Shown piece after piece: positions 28,033 through 37,168 of a stretch of DNA of 64,000 nucleotides (position 1 is the stretch's first letter; each line of letters opens with the position of its first letter). The translations under genes were made by a program, and so were the position numbers. Location of the stretch: positions 62,001 to 126,000 of the forward strand of contig CAYORU010000006.1 in NCBI GenBank assembly GCA_964406445.1, given 5' to 3'. Origin of the DNA: SG8-30 sp964406445. Its GTDB lineage: Bacteria > Pseudomonadota > Gammaproteobacteria > Steroidobacterales > Steroidobacteraceae. The notes under the pieces were generated by a model. The model was not told where the DNA came from. It did not search any database and saw only the letters and a list, made by a program, of their open reading frames with translations.

Positions 28033-28734
28033 ATGAGCATGCGCAGGAAAGTCCTCGACGCACCGGCCTATGGCCTGACCGAGGCCGCGCACCTGCTGTC
28101 GCTGCCCGTACCGACACTGCGGTCCTGGGTGAGAGGACGGCCGTATCCAACGGCCTCCGGCCAGCGCCATTCCGGCGCAGTCATCACTCCTGCCGATCCG
28201 GACGGCCGGTATCTTTCGTTCACCAACCTCGTCGAGGCGCACGTCCTTTCTGCCGTTCGCCGCGAGCACCGAGTGAAGTTCCGGCAGGTCAGAAACGCGG
28301 TCGAATTCCTGAAGAAGCGATACAGGAGCGGGCACCCGCTTGCGGACCATCAGTTCGAGACCGATGGTGTGGACCTGTTCGTCGAGCGGCTCGGCGGCGA
28401 GTTGCTCAACGCGTCGCGGGGAGGGCAGATCACAGTGCGCGACCTGATCGAGATGCACCTGCGAAGGATCGAGCGCAATCCACAGGGCATCCCGATCCGG
28501 CTGTTTCCCTTCACTCACTCCCAGCGGAGCCGTGAAACGCGCGGTCCGATCGTGATCGACCCGGAGCTGGCCTTCGGCAGGCCGAGCATCGGGCGCCTCG
28601 GGGTGCCGACGGCCATCGTCGCCGAGCGCTACAAGGCGGGGGATACGGTGGATGCCTTGGCGGCCGACTACGGCGCGACCCGCGAAGAGATCGAGGAAGC
28701 GCTGCGCTGCGAGCTGCCATTGAATGCGGCCTGA
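28033..28734 (+). CDS. VapB45-like antitoxin (HTH + DUF433)
   Basis: This 233-residue protein has an N-terminal MerR/excisionase-like helix-turn-helix (GLTEAAHLLSLPVPTLRSWVRG, residues ~13-35), a middle region, and a C-terminal DUF433 module (about 165-230: GRPSIGRLGVPTAIVAERYKAGDTVDALAADYGATREEIEEAL). Length, domain order and partner match the M. tuberculosis VapB45/VapC45 pair as I know it. It should bind and neutralise the downstream PIN-like toxin and repress its own operon. The start at 28033 leaves a clean helix-turn-helix; an ATG at 27973 is possible. It overlaps the toxin gene by 11 bases. Confidence 0.82.
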   Translation: MSMRRKVLDAPAYGLTEAAHLLSLPVPTLRSWVRGRPYPTASGQRHSGAVITPADPDGRYLSFTNLVEAHVLSAVRREHRVKFRQVRNAVEFLKKRYRSGHPLADHQFETDGVDLFVERLGGELLNASRGGQITVRDLIEMHLRRIERNPQGIPIRLFPFTHSQRSRETRGPIVIDPELAFGRPSIGRLGVPTAIVAERYKAGDTVDALAADYGATREEIEEALRCELPLNAA

Positions 28735-29125
28735 TGCCGCACGCCCGATACTCTTCGTCGACCGATCGTTGGGTCGCGGCATGGTCAAAGCACTCCGCAG
28801 CGCCGGCGCACGCGTCGAGAGCCATGATGACCACTTCGCCCAGAATGCACCGGACGAAGCTTGGCTGGAACACGCGGGCCGTATTGGCTGGATCGTCATC
28901 ACGAAGGACCTGAAGATCCGTTACCGGCCCAACGAGATTGCCGCGTACCGGAAGCACGGTGTGCTGGGCGTCTTTCTTGCGAATGCCAACGCCACAGGCG
29001 ACGATAACGCCCAGCGGGTCCTGGCCGCGTTGCCGGCAATAGAGACGCTTGCTGAGACCGCGACCCGGCCAGCGATGTATCGGCTGACGAGTACCGGAAG
29101 GCTGATCCTCTGGCAGCAGCTCTAG
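28724..29125 (+). CDS. VapC45-like PIN-domain toxin
   Basis: This 133-residue protein of the PIN-like group pairs with DUF433 antitoxins. It opens with RPILFVDRSLGRGMVKALRSAGARVESHDDHF, with Asp13 as the first metal ligand, and continues with DEAWLEHAGRIGWIVITKDLKIRYRPNE, giving the next acidic residues. It is presumably a ribonuclease, released when the antitoxin is degraded. The overlapping start implies coupled translation. It could alternatively serve as a non-toxic nuclease, but context favours a type II toxin-antitoxin system. Confidence 0.82.
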   Translation: MRPDAARPILFVDRSLGRGMVKALRSAGARVESHDDHFAQNAPDEAWLEHAGRIGWIVITKDLKIRYRPNEIAAYRKHGVLGVFLANANATGDDNAQRVLAALPAIETLAETATRPAMYRLTSTGRLILWQQL

Positions 29126-29350
29126 GCTGAGCGCGCGGCACTTGCGAAGTGGGGCGCCGCAGCAAGTTCGAAGCGTGGCTTCGATGGCCGGGCTGCGCAC
29201 GTCGGCTACGAACCGGCCCAGGCACAGGACGCGCTCCTGCGCCACTAGCGGCAATCCGGGTCGACACTGCGTTTCGATGCGCGCATCCTTGCGAGGTGCC
29301 GGCGGAACCTCCTCCGGAGGCTCCGCGGCCTGCCACGAGGAGGGAACCCC

Positions 29351-29557
29351 ATGTCCGTCGCAAGAATCACCGAGATCACCGCCACCTCGAAGAAGAGCTT
29401 CGAGGACGCGGTCGCCGAGGGCGTGAAGCGCGCGAACCAGACGCTCAAGAACGTCACTGCCGCCTGGGTCGGCGACCAGGAGGTGACGGTCGAGCAGGGC
29501 AAGATCGTCGCCTGGAAGGTGCGCCTGAAGGTCACCTTCATCCTGAAGGACAAGTGA
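29351..29557 (+). CDS. Dodecin, flavin-binding protein
   Basis: This 68-residue protein begins VARITEITATSKKSFEDAVAEG and continues KRANQTLKNVTAAWVGDQEV, the dodecin signature including the Trp that stacks on flavin. Twelve subunits form a hollow sphere that stores FMN or riboflavin. An AGGAGGG ribosome site lies about 7-8 bases before the ATG. The 225 bases between vapC and dodecin hold no gene I can support; a short open stretch ending in a TAG at 29249 may be a decayed fragment. Confidence 0.93.
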   Translation: MSVARITEITATSKKSFEDAVAEGVKRANQTLKNVTAAWVGDQEVTVEQGKIVAWKVRLKVTFILKDK

Positions 29558-29588
29558 TCCCGGGCTGACCGTGGGCGCCGGCGCGCCG

Positions 29589-30656
29589 TCAGGCGTGGTT
29601 GGCGTCCACCGTGATCAGCACGTCGCCCGGCTCGAGCGGCTGGTCGCGGCACTCCCAGAACCACACGCGGCGCCCGTCCCGGATCACCGCGACGATGAGC
29701 GTGCGCGGGAGATCGCGCGGCGGCGTGCCGACCTCGTCCGAGCGCACGGGTCGCTGCACGAGGTCCATGAGGCCGCCCTGCGAGAGCATCTCCTGGGAGA
29801 TGTCGACCACGTGGGTCTGGTCGACGCCGTCGGCCAGCAGGTAGCCGCTGACCTGCCAGGGCGAGATCACGACGTCCGCGCCGGCCTTCTCGACCAGCTT
29901 GCGGTTCTCGCCCTCGCGGATGCTGACCACCACCCGCGCCGTCGAATTGAGCGTGCGCACCGTCAACAGGCACAGCAGCGTGGTGTCGTCGCGGCCGAGG
30001 GCGATGATCACGGCGCGCGCCCGCTCGATGCCTGCGACGCGCAGCAGCTCCTCGCGCGTCGCAAGCCCGTTCAGGCCGATGTAGCCGGCGTCGGAGGCGA
30101 GCCGCAGGCTCGCTTCGTTGTTGTCGACGACGACGATGCTCTCCGGCGGCGTGCCGCGGCTGACGAGCTCGCTCGCGGCGAGGCGGCCGCTGTCGCCGTA
30201 GCCGCAGATCACGACGTGTCCCTGGAGCTGGGCCTGGAGCCTGGACATCTTGAAATCCTCGACGACGCGCTGGATCACGAACTGGTAGGCCGTGCCCAGG
30301 AAGATGAACCACACGAAGATGCGCACGGGCGTGGCGACGAGCGTGTCGAACAGCCGCGCCTGCTCGGTGACCGGCACGATGTCGCCATAGCCGACCGTGG
30401 TGATGGTGATCATGGTGAAGTACAGCACGTCGAGCGCCGAGACGTGGCCGTCGACGCTGTCCCTGAGGCCGCCGCGATCGAGGTAGAAGGCCACGAACAC
30501 CAGGCCGAACAGCCCGAGCACCATCAGCCCGCGCACCAGCAGCACGCTCTCGGCCGAGAGCGGCGCCTTGCGGAACAGGATCCGGCTCTCCGGCGACTGG
30601 CGCTTCAGGCGCAGCCGGCGCAGCGTCTGGGCGAGGCGCTCCCTGCCGACGGCCAA
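29589..30656 (-). CDS. Potassium channel with RCK (TrkA-N) domain
   Basis: This 355-residue channel has a first membrane helix at about residues 38-59, a pore loop with selectivity filter TTVGYGD (86-92), and a second helix at about 104-128. A cytosolic RCK domain follows, with the NAD-binding pattern HVVICGYGDSGRLAASEL (147-164) and a TrkA-C-like end. It resembles two-helix RCK-gated K+ channels such as MthK and Kch-type proteins. It is 29 bases upstream-adjacent to the LapA-like gene on the same strand and may be co-transcribed with it. Confidence 0.92.
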   Translation of the reverse strand: MAVGRERLAQTLRRLRLKRQSPESRILFRKAPLSAESVLLVRGLMVLGLFGLVFVAFYLDRGGLRDSVDGHVSALDVLYFTMITITTVGYGDIVPVTEQARLFDTLVATPVRIFVWFIFLGTAYQFVIQRVVEDFKMSRLQAQLQGHVVICGYGDSGRLAASELVSRGTPPESIVVVDNNEASLRLASDAGYIGLNGLATREELLRVAGIERARAVIIALGRDDTTLLCLLTVRTLNSTARVVVSIREGENRKLVEKAGADVVISPWQVSGYLLADGVDQTHVVDISQEMLSQGGLMDLVQRPVRSDEVGTPPRDLPRTLIVAVIRDGRRVWFWECRDQPLEPGDVLITVDANHA

Positions 30657-30684
30657 GGCAGTCAGTCCGCGCCGCCGCGCCGAC

Positions 30685-31149
30685 TCAGGGCTGCAGCTCG
30701 GGCGACGTCGGCCACTGGCGTTCGAGCCGGTCGTGCACCTCGCCGACCGCCGCCGCGAGGCCGTTCGCGGCTTCCGTGAGCTGCGCGAGAACGCGCGTCT
30801 CGGACTCGGCCTGCGCAGCCTTCAACGCGCCGACCTCGCCCGCGACGAACTCCTGCAGCGCCGTGAACCGCGAGGCTTCCGCCTGGTCGGCGAGCTCGCG
30901 CTGGCGGCGCAGCTCGTCCGCCTGCCGCCGGGCCGCGGACAGCGCCGAGGCCTGCACGAACATCACGTAGCCGAGGAACACGGCCGTCAGCAACGCGACG
31001 AAGCCGAGCATCACGAGGCCGAGCGGCGCCTCCACCGTGGTGACCAGCAGAGACAGCCGCGTGGGCGCGATGAAGGTGCCCCAGTTGACCACCGCGAACA
31101 GCGCGAGCAGCGCGAGCAGAATCAACAGCGAGAGGGTTCTTCCGGTCAT
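30685..31149 (-). CDS. LapA-domain-like membrane protein
   Basis: This 154-residue protein has two membrane helices (about 5-25 and 40-65: TLSLLILLALLALFAVVNWGTF, then GLVMLGFVALLTAVFLGYVMFV) in a LapA/DUF1049-like arrangement, followed by a long coiled coil rich in Ala, Glu, Gln and Arg (about 68-145). The function is unknown; such proteins often act in envelope biogenesis. Start at 31149. It lies upstream of the K+ channel gene on the minus strand. Confidence 0.75.
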   Translation of the reverse strand: MTGRTLSLLILLALLALFAVVNWGTFIAPTRLSLLVTTVEAPLGLVMLGFVALLTAVFLGYVMFVQASALSAARRQADELRRQRELADQAEASRFTALQEFVAGEVGALKAAQAESETRVLAQLTEAANGLAAAVGEVHDRLERQWPTSPELQP

Positions 31150-31392
31150 GGCGAGCCTCCACGCGGGATCATATGCCTCGCGGCGGCGTGACGCATCCGG
31201 CGGAACAGCGGGCCGTCTCGCGGAAATCCATGTGAACTCGACGGGCAGCGCGGGGTCTGAATTGCATACCCGTATTGCAAAGAACGGCTGTCGCCCGGCG
31301 ACGGGGACGCGGCGTACTCGCCCCGTTTCCGATCCGCGGCGCGCTGCGCCGGCATCGCCGAAACCGCCAGTCGAAGCACAGGAGGAGGCTAC

Positions 31393-31677
31393 ATGAACAG
31401 GGAACAGGCACTCACGACCATGAAGCGCCGGCTGGACCAGTGGGGCGCGGAGCTCGAGGCGCTGGAGGCAAAGGCGGAGAGCGCGGGGGCCGAGGGCCGC
31501 GCGGAGCTCAAGTCCGCCGTCGCGACGCTCAAGAAGCAGCGGACCCAGGCCGCGGGCGAGCTCGACCGGCTGCGGGCCTCGACCGACGAGGCCTTCGACG
31601 ACATGCGCCAGGGCCTGGAGAAGGCCTGGGATCGCCTTGGCGACACGTTCAAGGACGTGAAGAAGCGCTTCAACTGA
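31393..31677 (+). CDS. Small coiled-coil protein of unknown function
   Basis: This 94-residue, highly charged, nearly all-helical protein (MNREQALTTMKRRLDQWGAE, then EALEAKAESAG heptads) has no signal peptide or membrane segment. A strong AGGAGG site precedes the ATG. I recognise similar small helical proteins in Proteobacteria, sometimes stress-induced, but no function. The next small gene follows after 11 bases, so the two probably form an operon. The 243 bases upstream (31150-31392) hold no clear feature. Confidence 0.75.
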   Translation: MNREQALTTMKRRLDQWGAELEALEAKAESAGAEGRAELKSAVATLKKQRTQAAGELDRLRASTDEAFDDMRQGLEKAWDRLGDTFKDVKKRFN

Positions 31678-31688
31678 GGAGCGCAGGG

Positions 31689-31949
31689 GTGAGCGATCGG
31701 CACAGGAAACGGCCGGATGTCGATGCACTGGTACTCGATCCCTCGGCGCATTTCCCTTCACCGGACGACGTGCTCACGGCCGCCGGGCTCGGCGAGGCGG
31801 ATCGCCTGCGGATCCTCGAGTCATGGGTCGAGGATGCCAGGCGGATCTCCGAATCCGAGGCGGAGAACATGGCGGGCAGGAAGCGGCCGCGGCTGCGGGA
31901 AGCGACGCTCGCGCTGATCACGCTCCGGCAGCGGATCGCCCAGCGCTAG
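31689..31949 (+). CDS. Small conserved hypothetical protein
   Basis: This 86-residue protein starts at GTG 31689 after GCAGGG. It reads SDRHRKRPDVDALVLDPSAH, then FPSPDDVLTAAGLGEADRLR, then helical segments (ILESWVEDARRISESEAENM). The pattern of a spacing motif with Asp-Pro-Ser-His and a helical tail is seen in uncharacterised proteins. It is translationally close to the coiled-coil gene. The function is not known. Confidence 0.65.
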   Translation: MSDRHRKRPDVDALVLDPSAHFPSPDDVLTAAGLGEADRLRILESWVEDARRISESEAENMAGRKRPRLREATLALITLRQRIAQR

Positions 31950-31965
31950 CGGCCCCTCGGGCGCC

Positions 31966-32005
31966 GAAAGAAAACGGCCCTGCCGGTGCGAACCGGCAGG
32001 GCCGT
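31966..32005 (-). terminator. Terminator of the TonB-dependent receptor gene
   Basis: A perfect 14-bp stem (31974-31987 with 31992-32005) and GCGA loop is followed on the minus strand by TTTTCTTTC. It lies 17 bases after the receptor stop codon, and no such T run occurs on the plus side. Confidence 0.85.
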
Positions 32006-32021
32006 GGTCATGCCGGCGTCC

Positions 32022-35000
32022 TCAGAGACGCGCCTTCAGGCCGAGGAAGTAGAACCGGCCGATGCCGCTCACCGGATAGGCGGAGCTCGCGAGGTAGGGC
32101 TCCTCGTTCGTGAGGTTGCTCACGCCGCCATAGAAGGTGAACTGGTCGTTCCACGCGTAGTCCGCCGACAGGTTGTGCACGAAGTACTCGTCGGCGATGC
32201 CAGCCGGGCCGAACTCTAGCCCGACGCGCTCGATCTGCACGGCGATGGCCACGCCCTGCTCGCCGATGTACTGCATGCCGTAGCTGACCGTCAGCGCGTC
32301 GCGGTTCCACGCGGCGGTGAACAGGCCCGACCACTCCGGCGCCCCGAGCTCCTTCAGGCCCGGATTGACGAGGCTCTTGTCCACCGGATCGAAGAAGCGG
32401 TCCAGCTTCTCGGTCCAGTTGCCGGTCAGGCCCAGGGCGAAGTTGTTGGCCCCCAGCCCGAAGCGGTAATCGACGCGGAAGTCCACGCCCGAGGTCTCGA
32501 TGCGGCCGAAGTTGAGCTGCGTCTGCTGCAGGAAGTCGAAGCCGAGGAAGGTCAGCGAACCCGGGTCGCGGTTGCGCGTGAACAGCTCGCAGAACTGGTT
32601 CGGGAAGGTCGACAGGTCGTAGCAGGTGTTGACGATGTCCTGCGACGACACGGAGTCGATGGCGTCCTCGATCTCGATCGAGTAGTAGTCGAGCGAGAAG
32701 AGCAGCCCGCTCACCCAGCGCGGCTGGAAGACGAGGCCGATGGTGTAGGTGGTGGCCTCCTCCTCCGTCAGGTCGGGATTGCCGCCGCTGGTGCCCGCGA
32801 AGCGCGCGCTGAGCGGGTCGACGAAGCCCTGCGGGATGCCGTCGGCACGGCAGTTGGCGAGCCGGTTCTGTGCGTTCGGGTCGCCGGCCGCGATCAGGGC
32901 GTCGATGGTCGACTGTTCGCAGGGATCCGCGGGCCGGAAGGTCGTGCCCTGCTGCGGGCTGAACAGCTCGAAGATGTCCGGCGCGCGGATGGCCACGGAG
33001 TAAGTCCCGCGCACGCGCAGGTCCTCGACCGGCGCCCAGATGCCGTTGATGTTCCAGGTCGTCGCGCCACCGATCGTCGAGTAGTCGGCGTAGCGCGCCG
33101 CGGCGCCGACCGTCAGCTCCTCCGCGAAGGGCTTGCCGGCGAGCAGCGGCACGGACACCTCCGCGAAGACCTCCTTGACGTCGAACTTGCCGCCGGTGTC
33201 GAAGACCCGCGCGGAGGCGTCGAAGATAAGCGACTGGGGGATGTCGTCGAGGTCCGGGTCGAAGAGATCGCCGATGAACGTGCCGGCCGCGCCGGCGGGC
33301 GAGTTGGCCGGCAGCAGGCCGAGCTCGAGCGGATCGTAGCGGGTCTCGGACTTCTCCTCGCGGTACTCGACGCCGAATGCGAACTGGGCCGGGCCGGCCG
33401 GCAGCTCGAAGAAGGCGCCGCTGTCGCCCGCGAAGCTCACCGTGAACACCGTCTGCTCGATGTCGTAGCGGGTCGTGGTCGGCGCCGTGATGAAGTCGAC
33501 CGCCGCCGCGCTGAGGGACTGCTCGCCGGCCAGGATGTTGGCCGGCCGGCACTGGCCGTCGCCCGGGTTGAAGGTATAGAAGCCCGGCCGGATGATCGGG
33601 AAGAACTCGCTGCCGGGGTGCGGCGTCGGGTCCACGTCGGAGCGGCAGATCGGCTGGCCGCCCGGGCCGTCGATCACGTCGATCGCGGCGAACAGGCGGT
33701 CGTAGAGCACCGAGCTGTTCTCCGTCACCTCGCTCTTGGTGCGGCCGTGGTTGGCGACCACCTCGTAGCGCAGGTGGTCGTTGAGGCCGCCGCGCAGGCC
33801 CGCCACGAGACGATAGGTGTCGCGCTCGGCATCCTGGATGCCGGCGCCGAGGTCGAGCATGTCGCGGCTCACGCGCAGGCCGCCGGCGTCGTCCGCCTCG
33901 GACTGCAGCACCGACGGGATGTACGGGTTTTCCGGGAAGATCAGCAGGCTGTCGTAGAAGGTGTTGTAGCTGTCGCGCGAGACCGTGTCGTTGTTGACGA
34001 ACTTGGCGTCGACGAAGCCCTCGACCTGGGGCGTGAACTCGAAGCTGCCGCGGACGTTGACGTAGAGCCGCTCGCTGCCCGGGATGAGCGAGGTGGCGTT
34101 CGTGCGCTCGACCGCGCCGTCGCCGCCGAACTGGTTCGAGCCGGTGGCGATGACGCCGTCGCGGAAGATTTCCACGCCGCCGCCGGGCGTCGTGACGTAG
34201 CAGGCGCCGCCGAAGCCGAAGGCGAAGCTGCCGATGTAGCTGTCGTCGCAGTCCGGACGGCCGTTGCCGTCGAGGTCGGTGCCGAAGAAATCGAAGTCGG
34301 CGCGCCACAGCAGGCCGGCGCCGGAGCTGATGGCGAAGCGCGGATCGCGGCCGATCAGGTACAGCGGGGCGTTGGCGGCGCGGTCGATGAGCGCCTGCTC
34401 GGCGGCGGTGAGGCCGCCCGGCCAGATCGACGCCGCATCCTGCGGAGTCGGGATCCGGAAGCCGTAGGGATAGCGTCCGGCCGCGAGCGAGAAGCGGCTC
34501 GCGAAGTTGGGCATGGTCAGCGGATCGATGTCGCCCTGCTGGAAGCGCCGGTCCGGGTGTCCGTAGGTCGTGCTGTTGTTGGCGCGGCCGTTGTTGGCCG
34601 TGAAGCTGCGATCGCCGAGCAGCACCTCCTCTTCCTTGGTGAAACCGGCGGAGACCGTGAGGTTGCCGCGACCGTCCGCGAAGTTCCGGCCCCAGGTGGC
34701 GTCGAGCCGGTAGGTCTCGCCGTCGCTCTCCGAGGAGATGCCCGGCTGGAAGTCGATCTCCCAGCCCTCGAAATCCTTCTTCAGCACGTAGTTCACGACG
34801 CCGGTGACGGCGTCCGCGCCGTACACCGCCGAGGCGCCGCCGGTCAGCACGTCGACGCGCTCGATCAGCGCCGTCGGGATGGTCGACACGTCCACGGTCT
34901 GCGAACCCGCGACGCCGGACACGTGGCGGTAGCCGTCGACCAGCACCAGCGTGCGGTTCGCGCCGAGCTGGCGCAGGTCGAGCGTCGCCTGGCCGACGCC

Positions 35001-35294
35001 GCCGTCGCCTCGTTCGAGCGAGTCGGCGACCGTGCCCGAGGACGCGAGCGCCGGAATCTGCCGCAGCGCCGCGGTCGCGTCGGCCGCGCCGGAAGACCGG
35101 ATGGCGTCTCCCCCGAGCGTGCTCACCGGCAGCGGCGCGGTCTCGTTCGGATCGCGGACGATGCGCGAACCGGTGACGACGATGGCTTCGAGGTCGACGC
35201 CCGCGTTGGCCGACTGGGCCTGCGCGGCGCCGCCCGCGGCGACCAGGAGCACGAGCGAAACGGCCGCCTGCAGCGGCCTGGACTGGTGATGCAT
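32022..35294 (-). CDS. TonB-dependent outer-membrane receptor
   Basis: This 1090-residue protein has a signal peptide (to about residue 26, GGAAQAQ), a TonB box-like stretch (DLEAIVVTGSRI), and a plug domain (about 45-165) with ALRQIPAL, VDGYRHV and IERVDVLTGGASAVYGADAVTGVVNYVLKK. A 22-stranded barrel follows, ending in Phe-rich strands (GIGRFYFLGLKARL). It belongs to the large Xanthomonas/Caulobacter-type receptors with the GSRI start. The substrate is unknown; no neighbouring enzyme or regulator suggests one. A terminator follows the gene. Confidence 0.93.
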   Translation of the reverse strand: MHHQSRPLQAAVSLVLLVAAGGAAQAQSANAGVDLEAIVVTGSRIVRDPNETAPLPVSTLGGDAIRSSGAADATAALRQIPALASSGTVADSLERGDGGVGQATLDLRQLGANRTLVLVDGYRHVSGVAGSQTVDVSTIPTALIERVDVLTGGASAVYGADAVTGVVNYVLKKDFEGWEIDFQPGISSESDGETYRLDATWGRNFADGRGNLTVSAGFTKEEEVLLGDRSFTANNGRANNSTTYGHPDRRFQQGDIDPLTMPNFASRFSLAAGRYPYGFRIPTPQDAASIWPGGLTAAEQALIDRAANAPLYLIGRDPRFAISSGAGLLWRADFDFFGTDLDGNGRPDCDDSYIGSFAFGFGGACYVTTPGGGVEIFRDGVIATGSNQFGGDGAVERTNATSLIPGSERLYVNVRGSFEFTPQVEGFVDAKFVNNDTVSRDSYNTFYDSLLIFPENPYIPSVLQSEADDAGGLRVSRDMLDLGAGIQDAERDTYRLVAGLRGGLNDHLRYEVVANHGRTKSEVTENSSVLYDRLFAAIDVIDGPGGQPICRSDVDPTPHPGSEFFPIIRPGFYTFNPGDGQCRPANILAGEQSLSAAAVDFITAPTTTRYDIEQTVFTVSFAGDSGAFFELPAGPAQFAFGVEYREEKSETRYDPLELGLLPANSPAGAAGTFIGDLFDPDLDDIPQSLIFDASARVFDTGGKFDVKEVFAEVSVPLLAGKPFAEELTVGAAARYADYSTIGGATTWNINGIWAPVEDLRVRGTYSVAIRAPDIFELFSPQQGTTFRPADPCEQSTIDALIAAGDPNAQNRLANCRADGIPQGFVDPLSARFAGTSGGNPDLTEEEATTYTIGLVFQPRWVSGLLFSLDYYSIEIEDAIDSVSSQDIVNTCYDLSTFPNQFCELFTRNRDPGSLTFLGFDFLQQTQLNFGRIETSGVDFRVDYRFGLGANNFALGLTGNWTEKLDRFFDPVDKSLVNPGLKELGAPEWSGLFTAAWNRDALTVSYGMQYIGEQGVAIAVQIERVGLEFGPAGIADEYFVHNLSADYAWNDQFTFYGGVSNLTNEEPYLASSAYPVSGIGRFYFLGLKARL

Positions 35295-35513
35295 GTCTGA
35301 AACACTCCCTGAGCCCTCGACGGGCGTCGTTGTTCTCGCGCGCTACATTACTCGGCAAAAAGGCCCGGGAACAGTCCTGCGGGAGCCCGACGGGAGCTGT
35401 GGCGTCAGCGCGTCAGGTCTCGGCGCCGCCGTGCACCATGAGTACTCATCCGGCGTACAGGACCGCACCTCGACGGTGCACGGGGACGGCTCCGCGCGAG
35501 GCTCGGCGGCGGT

Positions 35514-37085
35514 TCAGCCGAGGCCCAGGACGCCGGGGTTGAGGACGCCCCGCGGGTCGAGGCCGGACTTCAGCATCTCGACGACCCTGCGCGTCTCGGG
35601 GCGCGCCGCATCGAGCCACGGATAGCTGCGGCCGATCTGGTTCGAGGCCGCGCCGTGGCGGCGGAACAGGTCGATCATCTTGGCCCGGACGCGGTGCACG
35701 AGCTCGCGCGCGGCGAGGTTCGGCGCGGGCTCCGGGTGCGCCTTCGCGGTGGCCGGCGACACCGTCTCGCGGTGCAGCGGCAGCCACGCGTCGTACCAGC
35801 GGAACACCGGCTCGTAGCTGAAGGCGTGGTTCGAGATGCCGATCAGCAGGCCGGTCGTCCACACGCCTGCCTCGCGCATCGCCTCGGCGTGGGACGCCAA
35901 GAGCGCCTGGCCGTCGCGGATCAACGCCAGCGCGTCCGAGTGCGCCACCTTCGCGTTGAGCGCGGCCCAGCGCTCGCCCTGTGGCCCGAGCGCCTGCGGG
36001 GCCGGGAACGGGTCGGCGCGCACCGCCTTCGGCACGGAGTTCGGCAGCTCCACGGCCGCGAGGCCCGCGGCGATGTCGCGACAGGCGGCGACGTCCGCCT
36101 CGACCGCCGCGCCGCTGCGCCCCGCGCAGGCGACGTGCACGGACCAGGCGTCATCCGGCGCGAAGTCGCGCCCCGCGGCGACCAGCCTCGCGCCCTCCCT
36201 GAGCCCCTTGAGCCAGCTGCCCTGGCCGCGCAGCACGCCGCCGAGCGTGCGCACCGCGCGCTTGAGGTCGACGCCCTCGAGACTGTGGCGCGTCGAGACG
36301 GGGTCGAAGGCGTAGACCTCCTCGACCGCGCCGCTGCGGCTGAGCTCGGACACCAGCAGCGCGGCGCGCTCGATGTCGGGCACCGCGAAGGACGCGTAGC
36401 CCGCGTGCTCCGGCGCACGCATCAGCCGGAGCGTCGCCTCCACCTTGATGCCGAACGCGCCGCAGTCGTGCAGGAACAGGCCCGTGAGGTCCGGCCCGTA
36501 GGTGCGGTAGAACGGCCGGCCGCCGAAGCCGGCCTGCCCCGTTTGGAGCAACGTGCCGTCGGCCAGCACGACGGCGAGCCCGAGCGCGATGTCCGCCCCG
36601 GTGCCGTAGCGGCCGGTGCCGTGGAACAACGCGCCGTTCGACAGGCCGCCGCCCACCGTCGCGCGCGCCCCCGAGAACGTGCCGAAGAAGGGCAGCCGGA
36701 GGCCGAGCGGCGCGAGCGTCTCGTGGATGCGCTTCCAGGTCACGCCGGCCTCGACGGTGATCAGCATGTCCTCCGCGCTCAGCTCGACGATGCGGTCGAG
36801 CCGCGAGGTATCGACGATCACCGAGCGTTCGTGCGGCGGCGTGTAGCCGCCGGTGTAGGTGAGCCCGCCGCCGCGCGGGATCAGCGCGTAGCCGGTGTCG
36901 GCGAGCAGCTTCACCGCGGCGGCCAGCGCGTGACGGTCGGCGGGACGCAGGATCGCGGCGCAGGTCGCGCCGGCGGCGTAGACGTCGGCCGACCCGTCCG
37001 CGCGCGCCGCCTCATCGAGCACGAGGCCGTCCGGCCCGAGCAGCTCGGCAGCGACTTCGAAGGGCTGGGCGTGGCCTGCGGGCAT
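35514..37085 (-). CDS. FAD-linked oxidase (GlcD / vanillyl-alcohol oxidase family)
   Basis: This 523-residue flavoprotein has an N-terminal FAD_binding_4 (PCMH) domain (about 40-220: ALIPRGGGLTYTGGYTPPHE, VEAGVTWKRIHETL, GGGLSNGALFHGTGRYGTGADIALGLAVVLADG) and a C-terminal FAD-oxidase-type domain ending IGRSYPWLDAARPETRRVVE MLKSGLDPRGVLNPG. It probably oxidises a 2-hydroxy acid or phenolic substrate, which I cannot specify. The start is the ATG at 37085; a longer frame to 37148 is less likely. It is divergent from ppk2. Confidence 0.85.
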   Translation of the reverse strand: MPAGHAQPFEVAAELLGPDGLVLDEAARADGSADVYAAGATCAAILRPADRHALAAAVKLLADTGYALIPRGGGLTYTGGYTPPHERSVIVDTSRLDRIVELSAEDMLITVEAGVTWKRIHETLAPLGLRLPFFGTFSGARATVGGGLSNGALFHGTGRYGTGADIALGLAVVLADGTLLQTGQAGFGGRPFYRTYGPDLTGLFLHDCGAFGIKVEATLRLMRAPEHAGYASFAVPDIERAALLVSELSRSGAVEEVYAFDPVSTRHSLEGVDLKRAVRTLGGVLRGQGSWLKGLREGARLVAAGRDFAPDDAWSVHVACAGRSGAAVEADVAACRDIAAGLAAVELPNSVPKAVRADPFPAPQALGPQGERWAALNAKVAHSDALALIRDGQALLASHAEAMREAGVWTTGLLIGISNHAFSYEPVFRWYDAWLPLHRETVSPATAKAHPEPAPNLAARELVHRVRAKMIDLFRRHGAASNQIGRSYPWLDAARPETRRVVEMLKSGLDPRGVLNPGVLGLG

Positions 37086-37168
37086 GGCGCCTCGGTCGCG
37101 CGGGGTGTGGCGAGACACGGCGCAGCGTACCATCGGGGCGGTCACCACGGGACGCGAGGAATGGCACC

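Noticed and set aside
29320..29350. Hairpin-like CCTCC/GGAGG near the dodecin start as a riboswitch
   Set aside because: The pairing is short and flanks the ribosome site, but no conserved FMN or other riboswitch core is visible.
33618..35300. Long plus-strand frame opposite the TonB-dependent receptor
   Set aside because: Rich in Ala, Val, Asp and Arg with no motif; the receptor on the other strand has full plug and barrel features.
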